A stretch of 47,897 bases of DNA from an uncultured Bacteroidales bacterium. GTDB taxonomy: Bacteria; Bacteroidota; Bacteroidia; Bacteroidales; Marinilabiliaceae. The stretch spans positions 1 to 47,897 of the forward strand of contig CALAVC010000096.1 of assembly GCA_937892095.1 (NCBI GenBank), in the 5' to 3' direction. Position numbers and translations under genes: made by a program. The notes beneath the pieces were generated by a model. It ran no database searches and was not told the DNA's origin. It worked only from the letters and a program-made list of their open reading frames with translations. Position 1 is the stretch's first letter; each line of letters begins with the position of its first letter. Of this stretch, positions 8,390 through 16,309 are shown in pieces.

Positions 8390-9000
8390 AAAATATTCTT
8401 CTCACAGTTATCTTTTTGCTTTCGAGTCTGATTACTTTGCCAGCCAACGCACAAGTATGCTTTTCTCATTCGGGAGCCTTACTTGCCGATGGCGCAGTTG
8501 TCAGTGCCACCAATGTAGAGACGTCACCCCTCGGCATGAGCTACATAGCTTCGGGGCTTAGCCTTGTTGGCGATGCTTCGCAAGAGGTCTCTTGCCGTTT
8601 GTCCATTGAGATTGAGAGCATTTCGGGTGGTGTCTTCCAAATCTGTTGGCCAAGCAAATGTGTGCAGAAAAAAGACGTGTCTGTTTTTTCTACCGAAAAA
8701 GCAGTCGTTGCACCAGCGTCGTCGACCGACATTGTTTGCGAATTTGTGGTGCAAGAAAATGCATCTTGTCGTGTCAAGCTCTGCATTGAAACAGAGTCGG
8801 CAGACGGAACGTGGGTTGCGTCCCATTCGGTTATAGTTTCGTTCGGAAACACAACGTCTGCGCTACACCAAACAAATTCTACCACCAAAAGTGGCGTCGA
8901 GTACTACGATTTACAGGGTCGTCGATTGCAACCGTCCGACACTCGTCGCGGATTTTATATTCGTCGGCAGTCTGGAACACAAAAGGTCGTAGTTCGCTGA
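8386..9000 (+). CDS. Small secreted protein with YDLQGRR-type C-terminal tail
   Basis: A 204-residue exported protein translated from an ATG that overlaps the preceding stop. It has a signal peptide (MKNILLTVIFLLSSLITLPANA), a cysteine-containing beta-rich middle, and a C-terminal tail VEYYDLQGRRLQP...GFYIRR...KVVVR. Such tails are common on exported proteins of Prevotella-like Bacteroidales and resemble type IX secretion sorting domains. I recognise no enzymatic motif. At least six cysteines in the mature part match the two redox proteins encoded just upstream, so it could be their client (inference). It may instead be a structural subunit of a surface complex with the DUF6029 barrel. Confidence 0.7.
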   Translation: MKNILLTVIFLLSSLITLPANAQVCFSHSGALLADGAVVSATNVETSPLGMSYIASGLSLVGDASQEVSCRLSIEIESISGGVFQICWPSKCVQKKDVSVFSTEKAVVAPASSTDIVCEFVVQENASCRVKLCIETESADGTWVASHSVIVSFGNTTSALHQTNSTTKSGVEYYDLQGRRLQPSDTRRGFYIRRQSGTQKVVVR

Positions 9001-9006
9001 CGCACC

Positions 9007-9633
9007 ATGCAACGAAAGAAAACCGAGGTTTTGGATAGCATATTGTGCGCAGCTGAAACTTTGTTTGCGCAAACCGACTTCTCGTCGGTTTCCATGCGCG
9101 ACGTCTCTTCGCTATCGGGTGTTACGTTAGGCAATATCTACCATTACTTTCCGAGCAAAGAAGCTCTTTTTGCAGCTCTTGTCAGCCCTGCCACCAGTGC
9201 CATGGAGACAATGATTCGTAGTGTCTTCAATCCCTTAAATGCATCTTTTGGCAAGGCTCGGCTGATTGGTAATCCGTCAGACGTGGCCGACTCTATGGCC
9301 ATTCGATTTGTCAAGTTGCTAACCGACTGTCGTAGTAGTCTCAGTTTGCTTTTCTTTCATAACAGAGGTTCTGCCTACGAGCACTATGTGGAGCAGTTTG
9401 TCGATGTCTCTTCTTGCCAGATTTTCTCCTACTTGTCGGAGCAAACTCAGGCGGAAAATCAAACCTTAGCAAGCAAAGCTATCATTACAGATTGTGTGAG
9501 TCGAACGATCGGTTTCTTTCGCGACATGACCTATGGTCGTTTTACCGACGACGAGCTGATGAGGCGAGCTTTAGAGTTTTCGCAATTCTGTTGCGCAGGT
9601 TACAAAACTTTGCTCTTGCCACGTCAGTACTAA
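9007..9633 (+). CDS. TetR/AcrR family transcriptional regulator
   Basis: A 208-residue regulator. The N-terminal 60 residues form a TetR helix-turn-helix (AAETLFAQTDFSSVSMRDVSS, then GVTLGNIYHYFPSKEALF, the usual recognition helix and YxxFxSKE signature). The rest should be the ligand-binding and dimer domain, which is not recognisable by sequence. It starts 6 bases after the secreted-protein gene, so it is probably the last gene of the 5533-9633 operon and may autoregulate it. The ligand is unknown. The gene is followed by a perfect palindrome that should end the transcript. Confidence 0.9.
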   Translation: MQRKKTEVLDSILCAAETLFAQTDFSSVSMRDVSSLSGVTLGNIYHYFPSKEALFAALVSPATSAMETMIRSVFNPLNASFGKARLIGNPSDVADSMAIRFVKLLTDCRSSLSLLFFHNRGSAYEHYVEQFVDVSSCQIFSYLSEQTQAENQTLASKAIITDCVSRTIGFFRDMTYGRFTDDELMRRALEFSQFCCAGYKTLLLPRQY

Positions 9634-9669
9634 TGTTTGATTACTTTATCTGACACCAGTTGTCTTCTG

Positions 9670-9711
9670 AAAAGTAAAAGCCGATTTTAATTAAAATCGG
9701 CTTTTACTTTT
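9670..9711 (+). terminator. Perfect 42-bp palindrome, likely terminator
   Basis: Bases 9671-9690 are the exact reverse complement of 9691-9710, and 9670/9711 also pair, giving a 21-bp stem without an unpaired loop, centred on TTAA. The AAAAGCCGATTTT arm followed by a T-rich stretch is typical of a rho-independent terminator that works in either direction. It ends the TetR-terminated operon and insulates the promoter at 9840. Confidence 0.8.
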
Positions 9712-9839
9712 TGTTCATTTTTCGCTTTTTGTTTTTTAACACTTGTGTGCATGTGTCTGAGGTTTATGTGTTTATCTGTTAAATAGTGTTTGAGAATTAC
9801 GTCTTATGTTAAGTCGAACTGTGTACACTGTTTTAAGTA

Positions 9840-9870
9840 TTGAAACCTTTTTTTGCTCACGATAACTTTG
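9840..9870 (+). promoter_or_regulatory. Promoter of the large adhesin gene
   Basis: TTG at 9840-9842, a 20-base spacer, then TAACTTTG at 9863-9870: an exact match to the Bacteroidetes consensus. Transcription should start near 9877, leaving about 30 bases of AT-rich leader before ATG 9908. Confidence 0.75.
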
Positions 9871-9907
9871 CAAAATAGAATCAATATAAATAAATACGTA
9901 ACTAAAA

Positions 9908-12900
9908 ATGAGAAAGACATCAGGTGTGGCAGCTATGGCAGCGTTGTGTTGCCCTATCGTGTCCGCCGTGGCGCAGAATATTGACAAGAGTTTCGTGTCT
10001 GTCGCCAATCAAGCAACATCAACATCCCTCCGTTCTGAACAACAAGAATCTACTCTATCTTCTGTAGCCAGTGTTCGCAGAGCTCCTGTGGCTATGCGAA
10101 TCGATGCGGCAAAAACATTTGCAGATAGCACTGTATTGTATGGCTTGCATAAGATTGTCTACGACAACGCATATCCAGCTGGTGAAATGATGTTTCACTA
10201 TGCCGACGAAGTTGCTTTCAATAAGTCCGACGACAAATTGGCCGATGCAGCCAATGCTGCCTCCACTGCTTTCTATGTTGATGGGAAGTACTACATGGTT
10301 TTGCCCGTCGTAGTCGGTACGCAAACCGACGAATGGGGCTTTGAAGAAGACATCGAAGAAACGCACGTGCGCGTCTATGACGCCTCTACTGGTTCACTAA
10401 TCGCCGAGCACACACTCGGTTCCTATCGTCCTATGCAAGTGTCGACCTACGATGCCTCTACGGGCAAGGCCTACATTGCACACTGGACGGCAGACTACGA
10501 CAAGGCTCTTGTCGAGCTCGACCTATCGACAATGACTGCCAACGAACTATCTCTCAACACTTCCGAGAGTGGTGTAAATGTCGATAACATATATTGGGCT
10601 TCGCTTGTTGCCACACAAGACGGCTACCTCTATGGCTACTCGTCGACCAATAGCTTCAACCTAATGCAGGTCAATATTGCCACTGGTGAGGTGAAGATAA
10701 TTGGTCAGAGTGGCGTAAGTCTGTATGGTGCTTCGCCTTCGGCAATGGTCTACGACCGAATTCATCAGCAAATAATTTTGGCTGCCACCACTTCCGATTG
10801 GAACACGCACATCTATTCCGTAAGTCCGCTCACTGGCGTTGCCACCAAAGTGGCTGATTGCCCCAATAAAGAGACTTTCCTGTGTCTCTATTTCAACGAC
10901 GCTGTCGATAAGGCTCCTGCTGCGCCCACGTCTATTGCCTACTCCAATGGCAAATTGTCATTTGTTGCCCCGACAATGTCTCATGACGGCAAAACATCGC
11001 TCAGCGGCACGCTCTCGGCACATGTAACGATTGATGACGTAGGACAAACTTTTGATGTTCTGGTTGGCGAAGAGGTCGGTAAAAACATTTTGCTTGCCAA
11101 TGGTTTGCACACCATCAAGGTGCAGGTGGCAAATGAAAATGGAGCTTCGCAAGAACGCATTTTCCTGACGTTTGTCGGTGTCGATGTCCCCGCAGCAGTG
11201 GGTAATGCCAAATTCTCTATTAGCGAGGAGGGTAAAAATCTTGTTACGTGGGATGCTCCTACAGAATCGAGCAACGGCGGACCATTTGACGAAAATACGT
11301 TGACCTACAATGTCTATCGTATGCCAGGCAATGTGCTCGTGTCTGAAGGACAGACCGAAACATCGTTTGTCGAAGATGCTGCCGAGACGCGTCTTGCCTA
11401 CTACTATCGCATTGTGCCTGTCGGCGAGGCTGGCGAGGGCGACGAAGCTTTCACCAATAAGGTGTTTGTGGGGCAGGTCTTCGAGCCCGACTATGTCGAA
11501 GACTTTGCCGACGAAAGCAATTTCGCTCTTTATAAGACCATCGATGCTAATGAGGACGGACTCGGTTGGTCGCGTGTCAGCGGCTACTTTGGCTCCTACG
11601 TCTCGTGTCTGCTCAACGGGTCCGCCGACGACTATATGACCACGGCAGGTTTCCGTCTGAAAAAAGGTGTAATCTACAGCCTGACATTCGTCGGTTCTGT
11701 CGATTCCGAAGGATGGCCAGTCGAGATAGATGTCTTCATGACCAAGTCGGCCGACATCGATTCAGAACGTCTCGAAGTCGGACAACACAAAGTATCCAAG
11801 TCGAGCGACAACGACTATTCGGCTCTGTTTAGCGTCGGCGAAGATGGCGTCTACTACGTCAATTTTAGGTGTCATACAGACAATGGTTCTGGCTTTACAA
11901 TGCAGTCCTATTCGTTGGTCGTCGAGGCTGTCGAGGTCGCTCCCGACGCAGTGAGCGACCTTGTTGCCAAGGCTGCTGCCGACGGCTCTAATAGTGCAAC
12001 TTTGACGTTTACTACTCCGTCCGTGTCGTGTGAGGGAACTGCCATTGCAGAGCTGAGCAAAGTTGAGATTTTGCAAGATGGCAAAGTCGTCAAAACTCTC
12101 ACCTCTGTTGCTACTGGCGAAACGGTCGAACTGACCCTTGAAACTACCGAAGGTTTGCACACCTATTCCGTCCGAGCATATAGTGCCGCGGGCAAAGGGA
12201 AGTCGGCCAAGACCAGCGTCTATGTTGGTCATGATTTGCCGTCGGCTGTCGCTGGGCTCAAAGCCAAGATGAATGCAGACAAGCAAGCCGTACTTTCGTG
12301 GGAGCCTATCTCAGAGGGTGCGCAAGGTGGCTATGTCGACACAGAGTCTATAACCTATAAGGTCGTCCGATTCTATCAGCCCACCTACGAAGAAGATGTC
12401 ATTGCCGAAGGCTTGACGTCCACATCGTTTGTCGACGATTCCTATGTGCTTCACAATCGTCAAGACCGTGTGCAATACAAGGTTATAGCTGTCGATGACA
12501 AAGGCGAAGGTGCTGAGACTAAAACGACCATAGTGCTTGGCGAAGCCTACGCTATGCCCTATGCCGAAAGCTTCGCAAGTCGCGAGGTCGCCAATGCTCC
12601 GTGGAGCATCTCGGCCGACTTTGAAGTTCAAGTCGAGCCATGGTTTATTTGTGGCAACGACGGGACAATTTTGCCGTTCGACAAAGATGGTGGAGTGCTA
12701 ACATTCTCCTACTACACGCAGTCGGGCGACCAAGAAAAGACCGAAGCCACCGTTAGTAGCCCTCGTATATCGCTTGCCGAAAGTAACAATCCGAGCCTTA
12801 GTTTCTACATGTATCACGGAGCCGAAGTCGACGAAGACGAACTGACACTTTCGGTTATGATTTCAGCCGACGATGCCGAACCTGTCGAAATCGGACGACT

Positions 12901-14461
12901 CGACTATAACGATGGCGTTACCGATGGTTGGCGAAAACATACCTTCGACCTCTCGGCGTTTAAGTCGGCTCTCGACATACAGATATATCTATGTGGTGTA
13001 GCTTTAAATTCGAGTGCAACAATCTATCTCGACGACTTCCATGTTCGTGAAAGCTATTCGACCAATCTTGCAATTGCTTCCTACGACATGCCCAAGCGTG
13101 TCAATGTTGGCGACAAGACGCAATTCTCTGTCTCTGTCCTCAACGATGCTCGCGAATTGGCAAAAGAATTCTCTGTCTTGTTGCTTCGCGATGGCGAAGT
13201 GGTCGAAACTCAGACTGGCTCCAACCTACCTGTTGGCGAAGAGGCTGAGTTCGTCTTCGACTACGAAGGATTCATTGCCGACGCTGGCAACACTCACACA
13301 CATCAGATAAAAGTGGTCATCGTTGGCGACGAAAATATGACAGACAACGCCACGCCCATTGTCGACACGTATGTCAATGGTAGCAAGACTCCTCGTGTTG
13401 ATGACCTGAGCTATGAGCAGTCGTCCGATGGCAACATAACGCTTTCGTGGTCAATGCCCAAGACTGAAGTCGTTGATGCCGTTACCGACGACTTCGAAGC
13501 CTACGACGACTTCATTATCGACGGCATTGGCGACTGGAAAGTCTACGATGCCGACCAAGCAATTCCTCTCTATTTTGGCGGCGAGACCATGCCACACACC
13601 TACGAGAAGCAAGCGTGGTATGTCTGGAATCCGTCCGATGCAGGATTTGGCAGTTTTGCAGTCCTCAACCCACACTCTGGCAAGAAATATCTTACTGCCT
13701 TTAGTGCTTCTGATGCTGAGTCTAAGTCTACCGCCAACGACAATTGGCTCATTTCTCCGCTCGTCAAAGGTGGGACCGACGTGTCTTTCTTTGTCAAAGA
13801 AGCCTTGCTAAAATATGGTCCCGAGACATTCGAGTTCCTCTACAGCGAAGCCGAAGAGTTGAACGACTCTATCACAGCCGACGACATCAAGACTTTTGTA
13901 AAGCTCGACACCGAGACAGTCGACTTTGTCGATTGGAAAGAAATGGCATACACTTTACCCGAGTCGGCACGCTATTTCGCCATTCGCCACACCACACAGT
14001 CTAATGGTGAAGTGCTGATGCTCGACGACATAACCTACATGCCTCTCTATGGTGGCACGTCTACATTGTCGCTCAAAAGCTACAATGTCTATCGCGATGG
14101 CGTCTTGCTTGCCAAAAACGTCAAGACTCCCACCTACAAGTTGTCCGACAATGGGGCGCACACCTATCAAGTGTCTGTCTCGTGGGTTCTTGCCGATGGC
14201 GAGACCATTCAAGAGTCTATGCTCTCCAATGTCGTCGTAGTTGGCAATCAAAATGCTCTCAGCGAACATGCTGCCGAAAATATCAAGATAATTGTTCGAG
14301 GCTCCACAATTTGTATCGAAGGCAGCACCGACGATGTTGTGGTCTATAGCACAGATGGCAAGGTCGTCCGCTTCCAGTCTGGCGCCAATTCTCTCACAGT
14401 AGCTCCGGGTGTCTACTTGGTCAAGGTCGGCACGCAGTCCTACAAGATTCTCGTAAAATAG
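9908..14461 (+). CDS. Giant secreted multidomain protein with FnIII and adhesin-type domains
   Basis: A 1,517-residue exported protein. A signal peptide (MRKTSGVAAMAALCCPIVSAVA) is followed by a repeat-poor region that reads like a beta-propeller or WD-type domain (about 90-330: YDASTGSLIAEH, VELDLSTMT, VNIATGEVKIIG, VSPLTGVATKVA). Then come several fibronectin-III-like units (starting APAAPTSIAY, DVPAAVGNAKF, APDAVSDLVAK, LPSAVAGLKAK), interleaved with concanavalin-like modules of the cleaved-adhesin/choice-of-anchor-J kind (PYAESFASREV...WSIS, TDDFEAYDDFII...WKVYD, NWLISP). The end (VVVYSTDGKVV...APGVYLVKVGTQSYKILVK) is a type-A sorting tail for type IX secretion. The same pattern is found in surface adhesins and gingipain-associated proteins. 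It has its own promoter at 9840 and a hairpin behind it. No protease triad is visible. Confidence 0.85.
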   Translation: MRKTSGVAAMAALCCPIVSAVAQNIDKSFVSVANQATSTSLRSEQQESTLSSVASVRRAPVAMRIDAAKTFADSTVLYGLHKIVYDNAYPAGEMMFHYADEVAFNKSDDKLADAANAASTAFYVDGKYYMVLPVVVGTQTDEWGFEEDIEETHVRVYDASTGSLIAEHTLGSYRPMQVSTYDASTGKAYIAHWTADYDKALVELDLSTMTANELSLNTSESGVNVDNIYWASLVATQDGYLYGYSSTNSFNLMQVNIATGEVKIIGQSGVSLYGASPSAMVYDRIHQQIILAATTSDWNTHIYSVSPLTGVATKVADCPNKETFLCLYFNDAVDKAPAAPTSIAYSNGKLSFVAPTMSHDGKTSLSGTLSAHVTIDDVGQTFDVLVGEEVGKNILLANGLHTIKVQVANENGASQERIFLTFVGVDVPAAVGNAKFSISEEGKNLVTWDAPTESSNGGPFDENTLTYNVYRMPGNVLVSEGQTETSFVEDAAETRLAYYYRIVPVGEAGEGDEAFTNKVFVGQVFEPDYVEDFADESNFALYKTIDANEDGLGWSRVSGYFGSYVSCLLNGSADDYMTTAGFRLKKGVIYSLTFVGSVDSEGWPVEIDVFMTKSADIDSERLEVGQHKVSKSSDNDYSALFSVGEDGVYYVNFRCHTDNGSGFTMQSYSLVVEAVEVAPDAVSDLVAKAAADGSNSATLTFTTPSVSCEGTAIAELSKVEILQDGKVVKTLTSVATGETVELTLETTEGLHTYSVRAYSAAGKGKSAKTSVYVGHDLPSAVAGLKAKMNADKQAVLSWEPISEGAQGGYVDTESITYKVVRFYQPTYEEDVIAEGLTSTSFVDDSYVLHNRQDRVQYKVIAVDDKGEGAETKTTIVLGEAYAMPYAESFASREVANAPWSISADFEVQVEPWFICGNDGTILPFDKDGGVLTFSYYTQSGDQEKTEATVSSPRISLAESNNPSLSFYMYHGAEVDEDELTLSVMISADDAEPVEIGRLDYNDGVTDGWRKHTFDLSAFKSALDIQIYLCGVALNSSATIYLDDFHVRESYSTNLAIASYDMPKRVNVGDKTQFSVSVLNDARELAKEFSVLLLRDGEVVETQTGSNLPVGEEAEFVFDYEGFIADAGNTHTHQIKVVIVGDENMTDNATPIVDTYVNGSKTPRVDDLSYEQSSDGNITLSWSMPKTEVVDAVTDDFEAYDDFIIDGIGDWKVYDADQAIPLYFGGETMPHTYEKQAWYVWNPSDAGFGSFAVLNPHSGKKYLTAFSASDAESKSTANDNWLISPLVKGGTDVSFFVKEALLKYGPETFEFLYSEAEELNDSITADDIKTFVKLDTETVDFVDWKEMAYTLPESARYFAIRHTTQSNGEVLMLDDITYMPLYGGTSTLSLKSYNVYRDGVLLAKNVKTPTYKLSDNGAHTYQVSVSWVLADGETIQESMLSNVVVVGNQNALSEHAAENIKIIVRGSTICIEGSTDDVVVYSTDGKVVRFQSGANSLTVAPGVYLVKVGTQSYKILVK

Positions 14462-14480
14462 TAATGTAGATCAGATATAA

Positions 14481-14518
14481 GGTGTGTACCCACAAAAACG
14501 TGTTTTGTGGGTGCCACC
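14481..14518 (+). terminator. Stem-loop after the adhesin gene
   Basis: ACCCACAAAA (14488-14497) and TTTTGTGGGT (14503-14512) form a perfect 10-bp stem around ACGTG; GGTG (14481-14484) and CACC (14515-14518) extend it after a small bulge. The T-tract is internal to the stem and no T run follows, so termination may be partial, which would allow read-through into the gene at 14548. Confidence 0.5.
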
Positions 14519-14547
14519 TTAATCTTCATATTTCAAACGCTGTAAGT

Positions 14548-16299
14548 ATGTCAATCCTTAAAGCAATAAAATCATTATTGCTTACGTTTCTACTCGTTAC
14601 TCCGTCCCATTTGCTATCGCAAGCCCCGACTCATACGCTTGGCTTTGCCGACCATATAGAGGGCGGCTACTCTGGTTCGGGCGAAAACGTTGCCACCTAC
14701 GTAACTTTTCCTGCCGACATCATGAACCTATATGCTGGCGACTCCATCGTTAAAGTCGTTGTCGGTATGCAAGAAGATATTGTCGATTCCTCTGCTACCT
14801 TGCGCATAAAAAGTGCGCTGAAAAACAAAGACGGTGGCGATATGCGTGCCGACATTCTCGAACTTAAAAAAGTGTGTCTTCGTAGCGGTTGGGACACCAT
14901 CTCGCTCGCTTCGCCTTGCCCCATTGCCGACGGCAACGACCTCGTCGTCGGTTTCCGATTTAAAAAGTTGTCCGCTGCTGGAATCGGTTATGGCACACCA
15001 CATCAGTCTGATGCCGACATCGCATATTCCAATCAGGGCTGGACAACCATAGGCGGTTCGTTCTGCATAAAAATTATACTCCAAGGCAACGCAATGCCCA
15101 CCGATGTCGTGTCTGTTCAGCAAATAAGTAGCACGTCCATTCGCTCCTACGACACCACTGGGCACGCCCTCTCTTTTGCCGTCAAGAACAATGGCACAAA
15201 CAATGTCCGTTCGCTTGCAATGTCTTTGTCGGTAGATGATGCCAAGTCTTTGTATCGCACGTCCACAGACATTGCACCGGGTGTGCAAGACACAATAAAC
15301 ATTAGTTTACCTACGCTACCAATTGGCGTCCACACAATATCCGTCGGTGTCGATAGCGTCAACAACTCACCATTTGCTCTTGCCGAACCTCTCATCTCCA
15401 CTGCCGACATACGCGATCGTCGCTATATGAACCGAGTCGTTATGGAAGAAGGCACAGGCACTTGGTGCAAGTTCTGTGTAACTGGCATTGAAGCGGTCGA
15501 AATGTTACGCAGTCAACATCCCGAAGATTTTATCCCCATCTGCATCCATAGTGCCGACCCAATGGAAATAACCGACCCCGACATTTCCTACAAGCAAATA
15601 CTCAATTCTTTCGACGGACTCCCAATGTGCATGGTCGGACGAAAATTTAAGGGCGACCCATTCGGTGCTGGGGCAACATACTATAACAGCGTCGCCTCGC
15701 AGCCTGCCCTTATCGGATTGTCGGCACAAGCTTCTTGGTCCAGTGCCGATAGCTCTTCGCTCCGTGTGGCTTGCAAGGTCATTGTGGCAGAGCAAACTGC
15801 TGCCAAGTTCAATCTCTCCTACGTCATTGTCGAAGATTCCGTAGTCGGCTATCAGCAGCTCAATGGCTATGCCGATGGTGCTTCTGGGGCTTTCTTCGGT
15901 TGGGAAAATCTCCCAACGTATGCCGACGTCGCCTTTAATCATGTTGCTCGCGCTCTCTACGATGAGCAAGCCGAACAAGCAACTTTCCACATGTCCATGT
16001 CGCCCTCACAAGAGTATGTCTCAACACGTCAAATTGCAGTGCCAATGTCGGTTGCCCGAAAAAATAAGGTCCGTGTCATCGCGCTTTTGCTCGATGTCGA
16101 TAGTGGCTACATCGTCAATGCTTGCGAAGCCACTCCTTGTGGCTTATTTAGCCCTACGGCCCTCACTACTCCACAACGTTGTTCAGACAAAAATGTTACG
16201 TCGGTCTACGACTTGCAAGGGCGTAAAGTGTGGCGTGGGTTGTCGTCCAGCTGCCCAAAGCAATTCCGTCGTCCACTCTACATTCTCGTAAACGAATAA
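14548..16299 (+). CDS. Secreted Omp28-like protein with CxxC and sorting tail
   Basis: A 583-residue exported protein. ATG 14548 begins a signal peptide (MSILKAIKSLLLTFLLVTPSHLLS). An earlier in-frame ATG near 14482 would run through the hairpin and put 22 residues before the signal, so it was not used. The first about 280 residues are beta-rich with no known motif. A thioredoxin-like Omp28 domain follows: RVVMEEGTGTWCKFCVTG, with the pair Cys307/Cys310, then IPICIHSADPM and DGLPMCMVGR. The end (SVYDLQGRKVWRG...PLYILVNE) is a YDLxGRxV-type tail. It lies between an adhesin-like protein and a metalloprotease, all in one direction. It is the second Omp28-like protein in the window, after 7625. 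Partner and substrate are unknown. Confidence 0.8.
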   Translation: MSILKAIKSLLLTFLLVTPSHLLSQAPTHTLGFADHIEGGYSGSGENVATYVTFPADIMNLYAGDSIVKVVVGMQEDIVDSSATLRIKSALKNKDGGDMRADILELKKVCLRSGWDTISLASPCPIADGNDLVVGFRFKKLSAAGIGYGTPHQSDADIAYSNQGWTTIGGSFCIKIILQGNAMPTDVVSVQQISSTSIRSYDTTGHALSFAVKNNGTNNVRSLAMSLSVDDAKSLYRTSTDIAPGVQDTINISLPTLPIGVHTISVGVDSVNNSPFALAEPLISTADIRDRRYMNRVVMEEGTGTWCKFCVTGIEAVEMLRSQHPEDFIPICIHSADPMEITDPDISYKQILNSFDGLPMCMVGRKFKGDPFGAGATYYNSVASQPALIGLSAQASWSSADSSSLRVACKVIVAEQTAAKFNLSYVIVEDSVVGYQQLNGYADGASGAFFGWENLPTYADVAFNHVARALYDEQAEQATFHMSMSPSQEYVSTRQIAVPMSVARKNKVRVIALLLDVDSGYIVNACEATPCGLFSPTALTTPQRCSDKNVTSVYDLQGRKVWRGLSSSCPKQFRRPLYILVNE

Positions 16300-16309
16300 A
16301 TCCTTTCAA

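Noticed and set aside
14482..14547. Upstream start for the 14548 Omp28-like protein
   Set aside because: It would translate through a stem-loop and place 22 residues before a good signal peptide.
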